Below are positions 16,087-24,472 of a DNA stretch of 64,000 bases, piece after piece. Below the pieces are notes generated by a model. That model worked only from the letters and a program-made list of their open reading frames with translations, was not told the DNA's origin and did not search any database. The position numbers were made by a program, and so were the translations under genes. The stretch comes from Pseudomonas cerasi (GTDB lineage Bacteria; Pseudomonadota; Gammaproteobacteria; Pseudomonadales; Pseudomonadaceae), in assembly GCF_900074915.1 (NCBI RefSeq), contig NZ_LT222319.1, forward strand, positions 3,815,001-3,879,000, given 5' to 3'. The stretch's first letter is position 1, and each line of letters begins with the position of its first letter.

Positions 16087-17547
16087 TCATCCTTCGAATG
16101 TGACCATACGCTGTTGGGTCGGGCGCCCCCCTAGCAAGCCTTCCTTATTCGGCAACATGTCTCCAATCTGCAAGCCATCATCGTCGATACAGTACAACCT
16201 TAGTTCATCGGAGTGAGCACTGGCCCGCACCTTGACCACAGCCATGATTCGCAACAAACGGCTCTCAACCTCAATGTAGCGCTGGACAATGATTGCGTCG
16301 GTCAGAAATGCCGTACCGTAGGGACTGAAGCGCAGATCGGTGTAACGGTCTTCCAGCTCGGAGGTCATTAATACGCTGACGCCTGCACTGGTGAGCGCCG
16401 TGACCATGCGCGACAGCGACTCACGGAAATCCTCGCGGAACGTCGGGGCCAGGGCTAGTTCGAAGCCTGACAGGGAGTCGATCACGACGCGTGTGGCATT
16501 TAGTCGGCCGATCTCGTGCAACAGCAACTGGACGATTTCGTCAATGGACAAATCCGGCGCGCGGCTATCGACCAGACTGACTGTTCCATCCTTGATCAAG
16601 CCCGCGAGAGTGGCATTCTGGGAGTGGTTGGGGCGTTGCTCGAATACCGCGATCACGCCGGTCTCGCCATTGCGCGCTCCCTCCGCCAGGAACGTCGCAG
16701 CGAGAATGCTTTTGCCCGACCCTGATGGGCCTGCCACCAATAGGGAGTAACCACGGGGCAAGCCACCCCCGAGCATCTCGTCAAGTTGTGGCACACCCAT
16801 TTTCAGGCGCTGTATCGGAAACGTCACGGGCAGGTCAACATGGCTGATGGGCGCCGGTGCGAAAACCTTTATGCCTGAGGTGGCGATACGAAAGGTGTGC
16901 AGTCCCGGCAGCGTCGGCTGGCCGCGCATCTTCATGATTTCCATTTTGCGCACCATGGAGTTGCGCTGCACGCTCTGGCGCAACCAGATCAGACCGTCGG
17001 CCACGGTGAAAATCGGGTTGGTGTCAGTTTCGTTGAAGTATTCGCCAATCAGGAAGGTCGTTGCTTGCCAAGTGGTCATCAACATGCCCAGTTGCTGAAC
17101 GAACTGCGGCAAATTGTTATTGGGGTTGTCCTGGGTCTGGCTCGCCAGCACCACTGAGCGAAACGAGTCGACGAACACCAGCGCCGGAGAGTATGCCTCT
17201 ACCTCAGCGACGATTCGGCGTAATACTTCATCCAGATCCCCCGCCAGAGTGTCACTGGCCAGGTTGATGTAACGGATCGACTGGTTGATGGCTTCGTCGT
17301 CGAAAAAGTCAAATTGCTGTTGATAACGCAGCATCTTCAACGGAGGTTCGCCGAGCACGGTGAAGAACAATGCCGGACGCTCGGGCGTTGCCAGGGCGAA
17401 CATCATTTGGTGCGCCAGAGTGGTTTTGCCACAGCCAGGCGGGCCGGCGATAAGATTGAACGAAAACTCCGGCAATCCCCCGCCCAGTACCTCGTCCAGT
17501 CCTGGCACCCCAGTGGCCAAGCGGTTGATAGTCACTTTGGTGTTCAT
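16087..17547 (-). CDS. KaiC-like double RecA-domain ATPase
   Basis: 486 residues: two KaiC domains, each with Walker A (GPPGCGKTT with K41; GPSGSGKS near 270-278) and Walker B (ALVFVDS; RVVIDSL). The catalytic Glu pair of cyanobacterial KaiC reads L-G-E in domain one and F-E-Q in domain two. At the segment aligned to the KaiC phosphosites (FLTDAIIVQRYIEV) the Ser431/Thr432 positions appear to be non-phosphorylatable. The start at 17547 overlaps the stop of the upstream frameshifted gene (ATGA). It is probably a hexameric signalling ATPase rather than a clock phosphoprotein. Confidence 0.88.
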   Translation of the reverse strand: MNTKVTINRLATGVPGLDEVLGGGLPEFSFNLIAGPPGCGKTTLAHQMMFALATPERPALFFTVLGEPPLKMLRYQQQFDFFDDEAINQSIRYINLASDTLAGDLDEVLRRIVAEVEAYSPALVFVDSFRSVVLASQTQDNPNNNLPQFVQQLGMLMTTWQATTFLIGEYFNETDTNPIFTVADGLIWLRQSVQRNSMVRKMEIMKMRGQPTLPGLHTFRIATSGIKVFAPAPISHVDLPVTFPIQRLKMGVPQLDEMLGGGLPRGYSLLVAGPSGSGKSILAATFLAEGARNGETGVIAVFEQRPNHSQNATLAGLIKDGTVSLVDSRAPDLSIDEIVQLLLHEIGRLNATRVVIDSLSGFELALAPTFREDFRESLSRMVTALTSAGVSVLMTSELEDRYTDLRFSPYGTAFLTDAIIVQRYIEVESRLLRIMAVVKVRASAHSDELRLYCIDDDGLQIGDMLPNKEGLLGGRPTQQRMVTFEG

Positions 17548-17979
17548 GGCGAATTTTCCTGCGCAGATGTGTCGCTCAAAGAAGGTTTCCACACATCACG
17601 AAGCAAACGTGCGGTGAGCGAGGGCCCGATCAGCTTAGTGAGCAGTTCGTAGAAGGTGGTCAGCATCACTTCACCAAACAACAAAGGCGTCTGCTTCGCT
17701 TTCTGTAACGAGTTCAGAATTAAGCGTGTTCAGATCCGGCGCGGTTTGCACACGATCGGATATGTGGGCCAGGTGCGGCTGGCGGGAGGCGCAGAGATGA
17801 AGGCTGCGTCGATGAAGCGCCGCGACCCCCTGCTGACCAATGATGGGGGTAAGTGCTGCGTGCATAGCCTCCAAAATCGAGACCGTCGCTTGCGCGATGC
17901 TTGCAGTATCAGCATTCGGGCCAACCCGGTACGCCAGAGCAGCTACGATCTGGCGGCTCTCTTCGTTTAGCGCGGACAT
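17544..17979 (-). pseudogene. Frameshifted small helical gene heading the KaiC-like operon
   Basis: Frame one from ATG 17979 encodes SALNEESRQIVAALAYRVG and onward to about 17735, then runs into a stop at 17671. The next frame is open from about 17725 and continues naturally (KAKQTPLLFGEVMLTTFYEL, then LIGPSLTARLLRDVW) to a stop at 17544-17546 that overlaps the KaiC ATG. A one-base-type indel near 17720-17740 therefore splits one protein of about 145 residues. It is all-helical with no known motif. The overlap with kaiC implies it was a translationally coupled partner. A sequencing error is possible. Confidence 0.7.
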
Positions 17980-18544
17980 GGCTAGCTGATTTCTGATGGG
18001 TAGTCTTCGATAGTACACCCTGTAACGAATCACAGAGTCCTATTGGCCAGAGAATCTTCTTCACTGTCTGTCATGGATCGGACCTCAGGAGCACAGGCCC
18101 GCTGGCTCACAAAAGCTCATCACCGACGCCCGACCTGACGACCCCGGCATTCAAGAGGCGTCGGGCGAAGTATTCTGGAGTTATCGTGTCGTCGGTCATA
18201 CCGCGACCCAACGGCAATCTGATCCCTAAAACTTTGAAAGAGAACGGCATGAAAGTGCCTTCGCATGCTTGGACGATCAAGAACTTTCGTGATCTGAATG
18301 AATATAGGGTTGAGATCATCAGAAGATCGAAGCAAGCATGCGCGGAACGACGATACCCAAGGAGTGGCTTATCGGTACATTGAATGATCCCGAGATTCAT
18401 AGACAGATCGGTGATCGGCCTTCCTTGCACCTGACCTTTACGGCTATTGAAACCACCAAGATACGCCTGTAGGGAATATCAATATTCAGGAACAGGTCAG
18501 ACGAATACACGAAATGCGTCGAAGCCGAGCTCAATGAATGAGCA
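17980..18544. other. Decayed intergenic region upstream of the KaiC-like operon
   Basis: No intact gene. Short open stretches occur on both strands (for example codons at 18186-18380 and 18337-18471 on the plus strand) but they have no coherent continuation or ribosome sites, and I recognise none. The promoter of the KaiC-like operon should lie near 18000-18050. Confidence 0.45.
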
Positions 18545-18674
18545 GTGAGTCCTGTTGGGCATTCGGTCGGAGTGACTGCCTATGCATTTGCCCACCGCTA
18601 CCCACTGCGAGTAAAGAGCCTTGTCAGGGTTGAAGGTAACTTCACCCTGAAAGATGCTTTCTGGTCATCACTGA
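18545..18674 (+). pseudogene. Alpha/beta-hydrolase fragment
   Basis: About 43 codons encode P-V-G-H-S-V-G followed by AYAFAHRYPLRVKSLV and EGNFTLKDAFW. This is the nucleophile-elbow region of an alpha/beta hydrolase (G-H-S-x-G). Neither the N-terminal strands nor the His/Asp part is present, and the frame runs into the antisense of the DUF1652 gene. It is a remnant truncated at both ends. Confidence 0.6.
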
Positions 18675-18704
18675 TACAACGCAATCAACATACGAGCCCA
18701 GCCC

Positions 18705-18962
18705 CTACGCCATCCTCCTCAGGGACAAATCCATCAACCCCATCAGGTCTCGTTGTTCTCTCAGCGAAAGCACCAGCCGTGCGATGGATCGGCTGCTGTC
18801 TACCTCGGACAGGGACAGCCCCGTTACGTAGAGCTGGATATCACCTGACTCGGGATGGAGAAGCTTCACCGAGAAGGTTTCATTTGGCGCTACAACGCAC
18901 TCACACCTTGAAGGCAGAAAAGCTGTCTCAAGAACGCGCTGAATGTCGGGTTTTGAAAACAT
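18705..18962 (-). CDS. DUF1652 protein
   Basis: 85 residues, with the start at 18962 chosen from the family length. It shows the DUF1652 pattern: an N-terminal helix (KPDIQRVLETAFLP), a Cys-containing strand (RCECVV), a central beta region (FSVKLLHPES, IQLYVTGL) and a C-terminal helix beginning SRSIARLV. These proteins are almost confined to Pseudomonas and have no known function. It is monocistronic and divergent from the cupin gene. Confidence 0.75.
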   Translation of the reverse strand: MFSKPDIQRVLETAFLPSRCECVVAPNETFSVKLLHPESGDIQLYVTGLSLSEVDSSRSIARLVLSLREQRDLMGLMDLSLRRMA

Positions 18963-19177
18963 GGTGCGTCCTCTGGTAGGGGCCAAATCGTGATTTGAAG
19001 TGTAGACGAGTTTCAGGTGAATAGGTTTCCGAGTTGCGCAACGGATGCATGCGGCGCGACGGGCTTTTTGTGGCGGCTGCCTGGGGCTGTTTTTTCCTGA
19101 TCGAGGTAACTGCCTGCAACACCTCACGCGCTCTGGTCTAAAGTACCCTCTTCTGAACTCATCGAGCGTCGACCGAC

Positions 19178-19681
19178 ATGAATGAACGCGCACGTGAACT
19201 GGCGTCTCGTCTGATTCGCAATTTCAATGAGGCTCACCTCGAACATGAAGTTCGTGAACCGCTCTATGAAAGCTCGGCAGCCCGCCTGGGCACAGGCACG
19301 GCGGCACAAAAGCTCGGGGCCTCGATTGATGTCGTCGCGCCGGGCAAGCGCTCGTGCCCTTATCATTTTCAACATGCGCAGGAAGAGATGTTCGTGATCA
19401 TCGAGGGCGAAGGCAGTTTGCGTGTTGCGGGCGAGATGCTGCCGATCAGAACGGGTGACATCGTATTTATCCCCGCGGGTGCCGATTACCCGCACCAGAT
19501 CATCAATACCTCACAGGCGCCGCTGAAGTACCTGTCGATCAGCACCCGGGAAACGCCCGAAGTGTGTGAGTACCCGGACTCGGGCAAGTACCAGGCGATG
19601 GTTTCGGTTCAAGGGACCCGAGTGTTCACCGCCAACCAGCGGACCACGGAAAACCTCGATTACTGGGACGGCGAGCCGTGA
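19178..19681 (+). CDS. Cupin-domain protein
   Basis: 167 residues. A single cupin barrel covers residues about 50-135, with motif 1 remnants in CPYHFQHAQEEMFVIIEGEG and motif 2 in IRTGDIVFIPAGADYPHQIIN; His and Glu residues for a metal are present (H62, H65, E69 region). The C-terminal YPDSGKYQ/DYWDGEP tail is typical of a small conserved family of sugar or acid binding cupins. Substrate is unknown. It is a single gene followed by a strong terminator. Confidence 0.75.
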   Translation: MNERARELASRLIRNFNEAHLEHEVREPLYESSAARLGTGTAAQKLGASIDVVAPGKRSCPYHFQHAQEEMFVIIEGEGSLRVAGEMLPIRTGDIVFIPAGADYPHQIINTSQAPLKYLSISTRETPEVCEYPDSGKYQAMVSVQGTRVFTANQRTTENLDYWDGEP

Positions 19682-19769
19682 TTTGAATTGTTTGTAAATT
19701 GTATCTGGCAGTTCACGCTTTTTTCACGTTCGCGGGTTTATTGTTAACTCAATTCCCAGCAAGACCTTA

Positions 19770-19799
19770 AGCCCGCTACCCCCCATCGCGGGCTTTTCT
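19770..19799 (+). terminator. Rho-independent terminator after the cupin gene
   Basis: AGCCCGC, an 11-base loop and GCGGGCT followed by TTTCTTT, 90 bases after the stop. Confidence 0.8.
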
Positions 19800-19942
19800 T
19801 TGTCTGCGATTTGAGCATGCAGCGTCTGGCATGGGTCAAGAGACATCAGGGACACGACTGCTCAAGCAAGCGTCGGGCAGACAGGGAACATCATGCAGAA
19901 AACGATTTCCAAGCCCTACCTCCCGGATGAAACCCTGCAATC

Positions 19943-20473
19943 ATGAAAAACACCCTGAAAAAACTGCTCCTCGCCGTTGCGTGTCTGGCGGCTGCTCCCG
20001 CGTTCGCTGCGTGTCAGATGACGCCGGTGGCGTATGACATGCCTTCGCAACGTCTGGACGAGGCCTTGCAGCAACTGGCGCATCGATCCGGCTGCCCGGT
20101 GAAGGTCGATCTGGGCGCGGACAGCAGCAGAAAGGTCAAGAAATTCAAGGGTACGTTCACGCCGGATCAGGCGCTTTGGCTGGTGTTGAAGAAAACCGGG
20201 CTGGAGGGCTATGTCGAAAACGACGGGCTCACCGTTGATCGTCGAGGCCAGGACTTCGTAAACCAGCGAGCAACTGAGCTACGCACGGCTATCGATGAGG
20301 CTGGCACACGGATGGAAGCCAGAAAGAAAAAGCGCTTTCTTCACCAGCTGGAGACCATCGAAGCCGGAGCGAAGAAACTGGTTCTTGAGCAGAGCTTTGT
20401 CAGCGCAGCCGAGATGGCGAGTTACAAGCGTGACTTCGACGAACTGTCGAGCCAGATACCGGCCAGCAAGTGA
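19943..20473 (+). CDS. Periplasmic STN-domain protein
   Basis: 176 residues. A signal peptide (residues 1-22, cleaved after AFA) is followed by a secretin/TonB short N-terminal (STN) domain: YDMPSQRLDEALQQLAHRSG, VKVDLGADSSRKVKKFKGTF, then the LVLKKTGLEGYV helix. The remainder is a charged helix (residues 105-170). STN domains bind anti-sigma factors or peptidoglycan-proximal partners at the head of TonB receptors and secretins. Here the domain stands alone, so the role is unclear. It lies 66 bases ahead of a cytochrome c gene and may be co-transcribed. Confidence 0.75.
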   Translation: MKNTLKKLLLAVACLAAAPAFAACQMTPVAYDMPSQRLDEALQQLAHRSGCPVKVDLGADSSRKVKKFKGTFTPDQALWLVLKKTGLEGYVENDGLTVDRRGQDFVNQRATELRTAIDEAGTRMEARKKKRFLHQLETIEAGAKKLVLEQSFVSAAEMASYKRDFDELSSQIPASK

Positions 20474-20539
20474 TCCCGCGATAATTGCGCTAACATTTGC
20501 CACTTTTGAGCAAAAGGCCGAACGCGCTGTGGATGACCG

Positions 20540-20908
20540 ATGAAAAAAACCGCATTACTCCTCTTGGCACTGGCCCTGCCTGCGCTTGCTCAAGGCGCGG
20601 GTGATGCAGAGGCCGGGAAAGCAGTCTTCACCCGCCTATGCTCCGGCTGTCACAAGATCGGCCCTTCTACACGCAGCGCATTTGGCCCGCCCCTCAACGG
20701 CATCATTGGTCGTCAGGCGGGGCAACAGGAAGGCTACGTTTACACCGACGCGATGAAGAACTCGGGGCTGGTCTGGACGCGCGAAGAGTTGCGCACGTAT
20801 ATCAAGGACCCGAGCGAAGTTGTCCCCGGCACTCGCATGAAGCTTTGGTGGATGGGTAACGATGAGCGAATGGAAGATCTGCTGGAATACCTGGATGCCA
20901 ACAAGTAG
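20540..20908 (+). CDS. Small c-type cytochrome
   Basis: 122 residues. A cleavable signal peptide (residues 1-20, ends AQG) precedes a single haem attachment site C-S-G-C-H near residues 35-39. The methionine ligand is in the MKLWWMGN region, where mitochondrial-type cytochromes have MxF. The flow GPPLNGIIGRQAG and YTDAMKNSGLVWT is typical of class I cytochrome c of the c2 type. It transfers electrons in the periplasm. Its redox partner is not indicated by the neighbours. Confidence 0.87.
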   Translation: MKKTALLLLALALPALAQGAGDAEAGKAVFTRLCSGCHKIGPSTRSAFGPPLNGIIGRQAGQQEGYVYTDAMKNSGLVWTREELRTYIKDPSEVVPGTRMKLWWMGNDERMEDLLEYLDANK

Positions 20909-20974
20909 TACGAGGGGGTAAAGCGAGGTTCGGCTATAAATCGCCCCCGGTACTCACCGAGGGCAATCTGTCAG

Positions 20975-21145
20975 TTACTTGTCCGGTGTGTAAGGCGGGT
21001 AATCATCCTTGCTGCCTTTTTCGGTCGCAGGAGTCTTTGCAGGCTCGGTAGGGTCGATCTGCGGGTCTTTGGCGTCCGGCGACTTCTCGTCGAAACCCTG
21101 ATCGTTGTTGTTTCCGTTGCTGCTGCCTGGCTGGGTGCCGGTCAT
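20975..21145 (-). CDS. Small acidic low-complexity protein
   Basis: 56 residues encoded after a clear GGAGG site six bases from ATG 21145. The product is rich in Asp, Pro, Gly, Asn and Lys (GNNNDQGFDEKSPDAKDP, then KDDYPPYTPDK) with no hydrophobic segment, so it is likely disordered. It is the only good reading frame between the convergent cytochrome gene and the divergent DUF4124 gene. Function unknown. Confidence 0.6.
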   Translation of the reverse strand: MTGTQPGSSNGNNNDQGFDEKSPDAKDPQIDPTEPAKTPATEKGSKDDYPPYTPDK

Positions 21146-21302
21146 GTGCGCCTCCGTTTGTTAAATTCAGGACCTGATAGTCAGAGAGCCTGTGGACACA
21201 GCCGTGCGATGTGTCTGACGAACGGACCTGGCAGAGGGATATGGCAGCGGCAAAGAGCAAATGGTAGCCTTGCGCCATGCTTGCGTCTGCCGGGAGTACA
21301 TC

Positions 21303-21722
21303 ATGAAAAGGCTTTCAATAACGCTGTCGATGTTCGCTTTGCTGGGCAGTGGCGCAACATACGGCGAGATCTTCAAATGCACATCACCTCAGGGCAAGGT
21401 GAGTTATGCATCCATCCCCTGCGATGGAAGCGCGCAAAGCGTATTGCAACGCCAGGGGCCGCCATACATGCGATGGGACGACGAGCCGTTGGACTATGTT
21501 CACAAGACCAACCTCAAGGCGACCGAATACCTGAAGGTCGGCGGTCGCACTCGGGTGCAGGTGATCGAGACCGAGCGCTACAAGGCCTTCCAGCGAAACC
21601 GCCCGCCTCCCCCGAACGTCCCCTCGCAGTGCCAAAGCCCGCATTACGACAGTCAGTGTTTCGATCCGTCGGGTGGAATGTCCTCGAAAAAACGGCCGGC
21701 CCTTCAGGACAGCGCTCGATAA
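21303..21722 (+). CDS. DUF4124-type exported protein
   Basis: 139 residues. A signal peptide (residues 1-20) precedes the DUF4124 core: EIFKCTSPQGKVSYASIPC, matching the family pattern of a short beta unit with two cysteines. The rest is basic and Pro-rich, ending with further cysteines (CQSPHYDSQC). The start at 21303 is preferred over an earlier in-frame codon because the signal peptide starts there. Family members are periplasmic and uncharacterised. The gene is convergent with the EthD-like gene. Confidence 0.7.
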   Translation: MKRLSITLSMFALLGSGATYGEIFKCTSPQGKVSYASIPCDGSAQSVLQRQGPPYMRWDDEPLDYVHKTNLKATEYLKVGGRTRVQVIETERYKAFQRNRPPPPNVPSQCQSPHYDSQCFDPSGGMSSKKRPALQDSAR

Positions 21723-21723
21723 C

Positions 21724-22053
21724 TTACAGAACGTTTTTCACATCGGCGCGCACTTCGCTGATCTGAATTTCAGGGATCAGGTCGGTGTAGTTGATGATAT
21801 CGGCATTGATCTGTTTTGAATGCGGACCCATGCCGGCTTCAAAGTCTTCAATGGAATCACAATAAATGTGGCACATGCCTATATACACGGGGTCCGAGCC
21901 TGGCGTTGCCCCGCCTATGCCTCGGTCCACGCTGTAACCCTTGCAGTACGTGCCCATCAGCTCCTGCACCAGCGGCATGTGTTTGTCACGATAGTAATCG
22001 TGGTCGAAACGGGCACCCTCTTCATACGCATACAGCACGCTGACTTTGATCAT
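21724..22053 (-). CDS. EthD-family ferredoxin-like-fold protein
   Basis: 109 residues, start 22053 after AGGAG. The EthD pattern is visible: a first strand (KVSVLYAY), F-D-H-D-Y-Y-R-D-K-H-M-P-L (residues about 17-29, the conserved His near the helix), a Gly-rich loop and a C-terminal PEIQISEV strand. EthD proteins form small dimeric alpha/beta barrels; some accompany cytochrome P450 ether degradation but most are unassigned. It is monocistronic and divergent from the DUF6388-like gene. Confidence 0.8.
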   Translation of the reverse strand: MIKVSVLYAYEEGARFDHDYYRDKHMPLVQELMGTYCKGYSVDRGIGGATPGSDPVYIGMCHIYCDSIEDFEAGMGPHSKQINADIINYTDLIPEIQISEVRADVKNVL

Positions 22054-22205
22054 AACGACAGGCTCCTCTTCAAGTGATCGATAAATTCGTGCGGACAGCC
22101 GCTTGCAAGTGCTGACACCAAAGGCCACCTCCCTCACAATCACGCCGTCTTGCCGGGCTACTCCAAGAGACAGCCTGGCTATCGAAACGTTTGAGGAAAA
22201 ACCAC

Positions 22206-22499
22206 ATGAATACGCTTGAGTGGAACGAGGCCGCGCTGGCGAAATACCTCGCGACCCATCCGACCCTGAAGGATGAGATCAGCGCGTTGAGCCCCAAGGA
22301 GCAAAAGCAGCAAGTGCAGTGGGCGTTCGAAGACGAGGCCGAGAGCCAGGGTATCGAAACCTGGGAGCTGGCACTGGAACTGATTGCCGAGTCGCCCGAA
22401 CAGTTGCAGAGCATGCGTCTGGAAGCACACCGCCAGGTCGCCGAAGCGCTGGGGATGGACTGGGAAGAATATTGCGGATTCAACGATATCCAGCCATGA
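22206..22499 (+). CDS. DUF6388-like small helical protein
   Basis: 97 residues, wholly alpha-helical: WNEAALAKYLATHPTLKDE, then SPKEQKQQVQWAFEDEAE and a final RQVAEALGMDWEEYCGFNDI segment. I recall such sequences as a Pseudomonas-restricted domain (DUF6388) with no known function, so the family name is tentative. The start is at the second Met (22206), eight bases after GAGGAAA. It is a single gene. Confidence 0.65.
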   Translation: MNTLEWNEAALAKYLATHPTLKDEISALSPKEQKQQVQWAFEDEAESQGIETWELALELIAESPEQLQSMRLEAHRQVAEALGMDWEEYCGFNDIQP

Positions 22500-22624
22500 C
22501 GCAGAGCGCAGTCGGCGCTGAATCCGCCATTGATCGGCACGCCATTCAGTGACCCGGCAGTCAGCGCTTTACCTGCTCCCTATGGATGAGTAACGTCTGC
22601 TCACTTCAATAAAGGAATCACGTC

Positions 22625-23314
22625 ATGAGTGATCTGGTCTCATACCATCTGGACGACGGTGTCGCCACGCTGACCCTGAACAACGGCAAGGTCAATGCCA
22701 TTTCCCCGGACGTGATCGTTGCGTTCAACGCCGCGCTGGACCAGGCCGAAAAAGATCGGGCCATCGTTATTCTCACCGGCCAGCCGGGCATTCTGTCGGG
22801 CGGTTACGACCTCAAGGTCATGACCTCCAGCCCCGAGGCCGCGATCGAGCTGGTCGCACAGGGCTCGACGCTGGCGCGGCGCATGCTGTCGCACCCCTTC
22901 CCGATCATCGTCGCCTGCCCCGGCCACGCGGTTGCCAAGGGCGCCTTTCTGCTGCTGTCCGCCGATTATCGAATCGGTGTCGCCGGGCCATTCAGTATCG
23001 GTCTGAACGAAGTGCAGATCGGCATGACCATGCACCATGCCGGTATAGAGCTGGCGCGCGATCGCCTGCGCAAATCGGCGTTCAATCGCTCAGTGATCAA
23101 CGCCGAGATGTTCGACCCTGAAGCAGCGATGGCCGCCGGTTTCCTCGACCGCGTGGTCAGCGTCGAGGAGCTGCAGAGCACCGCGCTGGCCGTCGCCGGG
23201 CAATTGAAGAAGATCAACATGAGCGCGCACAGGAAGACCAAACTCAAGGTCAGAAAGGCCTTGCTCGACACGCTGGAGGCAGCGATCGAACAGGATCGGC
23301 AGCACATGCTCTGA
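22625..23314 (+). CDS. Enoyl-CoA hydratase/isomerase-family (crotonase) protein
   Basis: 229 residues, near the short end of the crotonase range. The CoA-binding loop (LSGGYDLKVM, oxyanion G) and the second oxyanion region (HAVAKGAFLLLSADYRIG) are present. The catalytic Glu expected in the AKGAFxxL..ADxR region is not obvious, so hydratase activity is uncertain. The start follows AAAGGAATCACG. The gene stands alone. A role in fatty-acid or aromatic-CoA metabolism is inferred from the fold only. Confidence 0.8.
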   Translation: MSDLVSYHLDDGVATLTLNNGKVNAISPDVIVAFNAALDQAEKDRAIVILTGQPGILSGGYDLKVMTSSPEAAIELVAQGSTLARRMLSHPFPIIVACPGHAVAKGAFLLLSADYRIGVAGPFSIGLNEVQIGMTMHHAGIELARDRLRKSAFNRSVINAEMFDPEAAMAAGFLDRVVSVEELQSTALAVAGQLKKINMSAHRKTKLKVRKALLDTLEAAIEQDRQHML

Positions 23315-23323
23315 GGCTCGACC

Positions 23324-23347
23324 GAAGCCCGCGCCAACGGGCTTTCG
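23324..23347 (+). terminator. Terminator after the crotonase gene
   Basis: AAGCCCG-6nt-CGGGCTT followed by TCGTTT, ten bases after the stop. Confidence 0.65.
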
Positions 23348-23437
23348 TTTATCGGCGAACTCATACGCATTTGATCAATCTGATCAGCGACCGCGCATGT
23401 TTTTGCGCCACTGACAAATTGAAGAAGCGATAGCACC

Positions 23438-24409
23438 ATGGGTCGAGTTGTTGCAGCAGCGGTGTACAGCAAGGGTAAAAAAGTCCGTGATATCACCCTC
23501 GATGAGGGCGCCGCCTGGGCAGCCAAGCCCGATCACTTCGTCTGGATAGGACTGGAGCAGCCCACCAACGCGGAGCTGACCAGCCTCAAGGAGCAGTTCA
23601 ATCTGCATGAGCTGGCCCTTGAAGACGCGCTGGAGGTGCATAGCCGTCCGAAGCTGGAAACCTTTGGCGATGCACTGTTCATCGTGACTTACGCCCCCGT
23701 ACGCGACAACGGCAAGCTGCTATTCATCGAAACCCATATCTTCGCCGGCAAGGGCTACGTCATCACCTCGCGCAACGGCCACTCCAAGTCCTACGGACTG
23801 GTGCGTCAGCGTTGCGAGGCCAGACCACTGCTGCTGGAGCACGGCGAAGACTTCGTGCTCTACGCGCTTCTGGACTTCGTGACCGAGAACTATCAGCCGG
23901 TGACCGAAGCCATTCACGCCGAGCTTGAGCAACTGGAGCAGAGCGTCATCGGTGGCTCGTTGCGCGAGTCCGACATCCAGCACATTCATGCCCTGCGCCG
24001 CGACCTGTTACGCATGCGTCGCTACGTGGCACCCATGGTGGAAGTGGGCGAAGAATTGCAGAGACTGAGTTTTCCGTTCATCGACAAAAACATGCGCCCC
24101 TACTTTCGCGATGTCGAAATTCACGTCAAGCGCCAGATGGAAGACCTGGGCAACCTGTGTGACATCGCCAGCCAGACGATCGAAATCGGCCTGCTGCTGG
24201 AGTCTTCGCGGCAGAGCATCGTGCAACGCAAGTTCGCCGGTTGGGCAGCGATTCTGGCGTTCCCGACAGCGATTGCCGGCATCTACGGCATGAATTTCGA
24301 GAACATGCCTGAACTCAAGTGGGAATACGGCTACTTCATCGTGCTGGGCGTCATTCTGGGCGGGTGTACGGCACTGTTCGCCAGCTTCAAGCGCTCCGGC
24401 TGGCTATAA
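23438..24409 (+). CDS. corA: CorA-family magnesium/divalent cation transporter
   Basis: 323 residues. A cytoplasmic domain rich in helices (residues 1-255) is followed by two membrane spans. The defining Y-G-M-N motif is followed by F-E-N-M-P-E-L in the loop between them (about residues 285-294). CorA forms pentamers carrying Mg2+ and sometimes Co2+ or Ni2+ into the cytoplasm. The C-terminus ends in basic KRSGWL, which is usual. The gene is monocistronic and convergent with the amidotransferase gene. Since paralogues are common in Pseudomonas, the symbol marks the family. Confidence 0.88.
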   Translation: MGRVVAAAVYSKGKKVRDITLDEGAAWAAKPDHFVWIGLEQPTNAELTSLKEQFNLHELALEDALEVHSRPKLETFGDALFIVTYAPVRDNGKLLFIETHIFAGKGYVITSRNGHSKSYGLVRQRCEARPLLLEHGEDFVLYALLDFVTENYQPVTEAIHAELEQLEQSVIGGSLRESDIQHIHALRRDLLRMRRYVAPMVEVGEELQRLSFPFIDKNMRPYFRDVEIHVKRQMEDLGNLCDIASQTIEIGLLLESSRQSIVQRKFAGWAAILAFPTAIAGIYGMNFENMPELKWEYGYFIVLGVILGGCTALFASFKRSGWL

Positions 24410-24472
24410 ACCCGCCACTGCAACCTCATTCAAACAGTCCGGCGAAAGCATGACGATGGGCCATGCGCCGGG

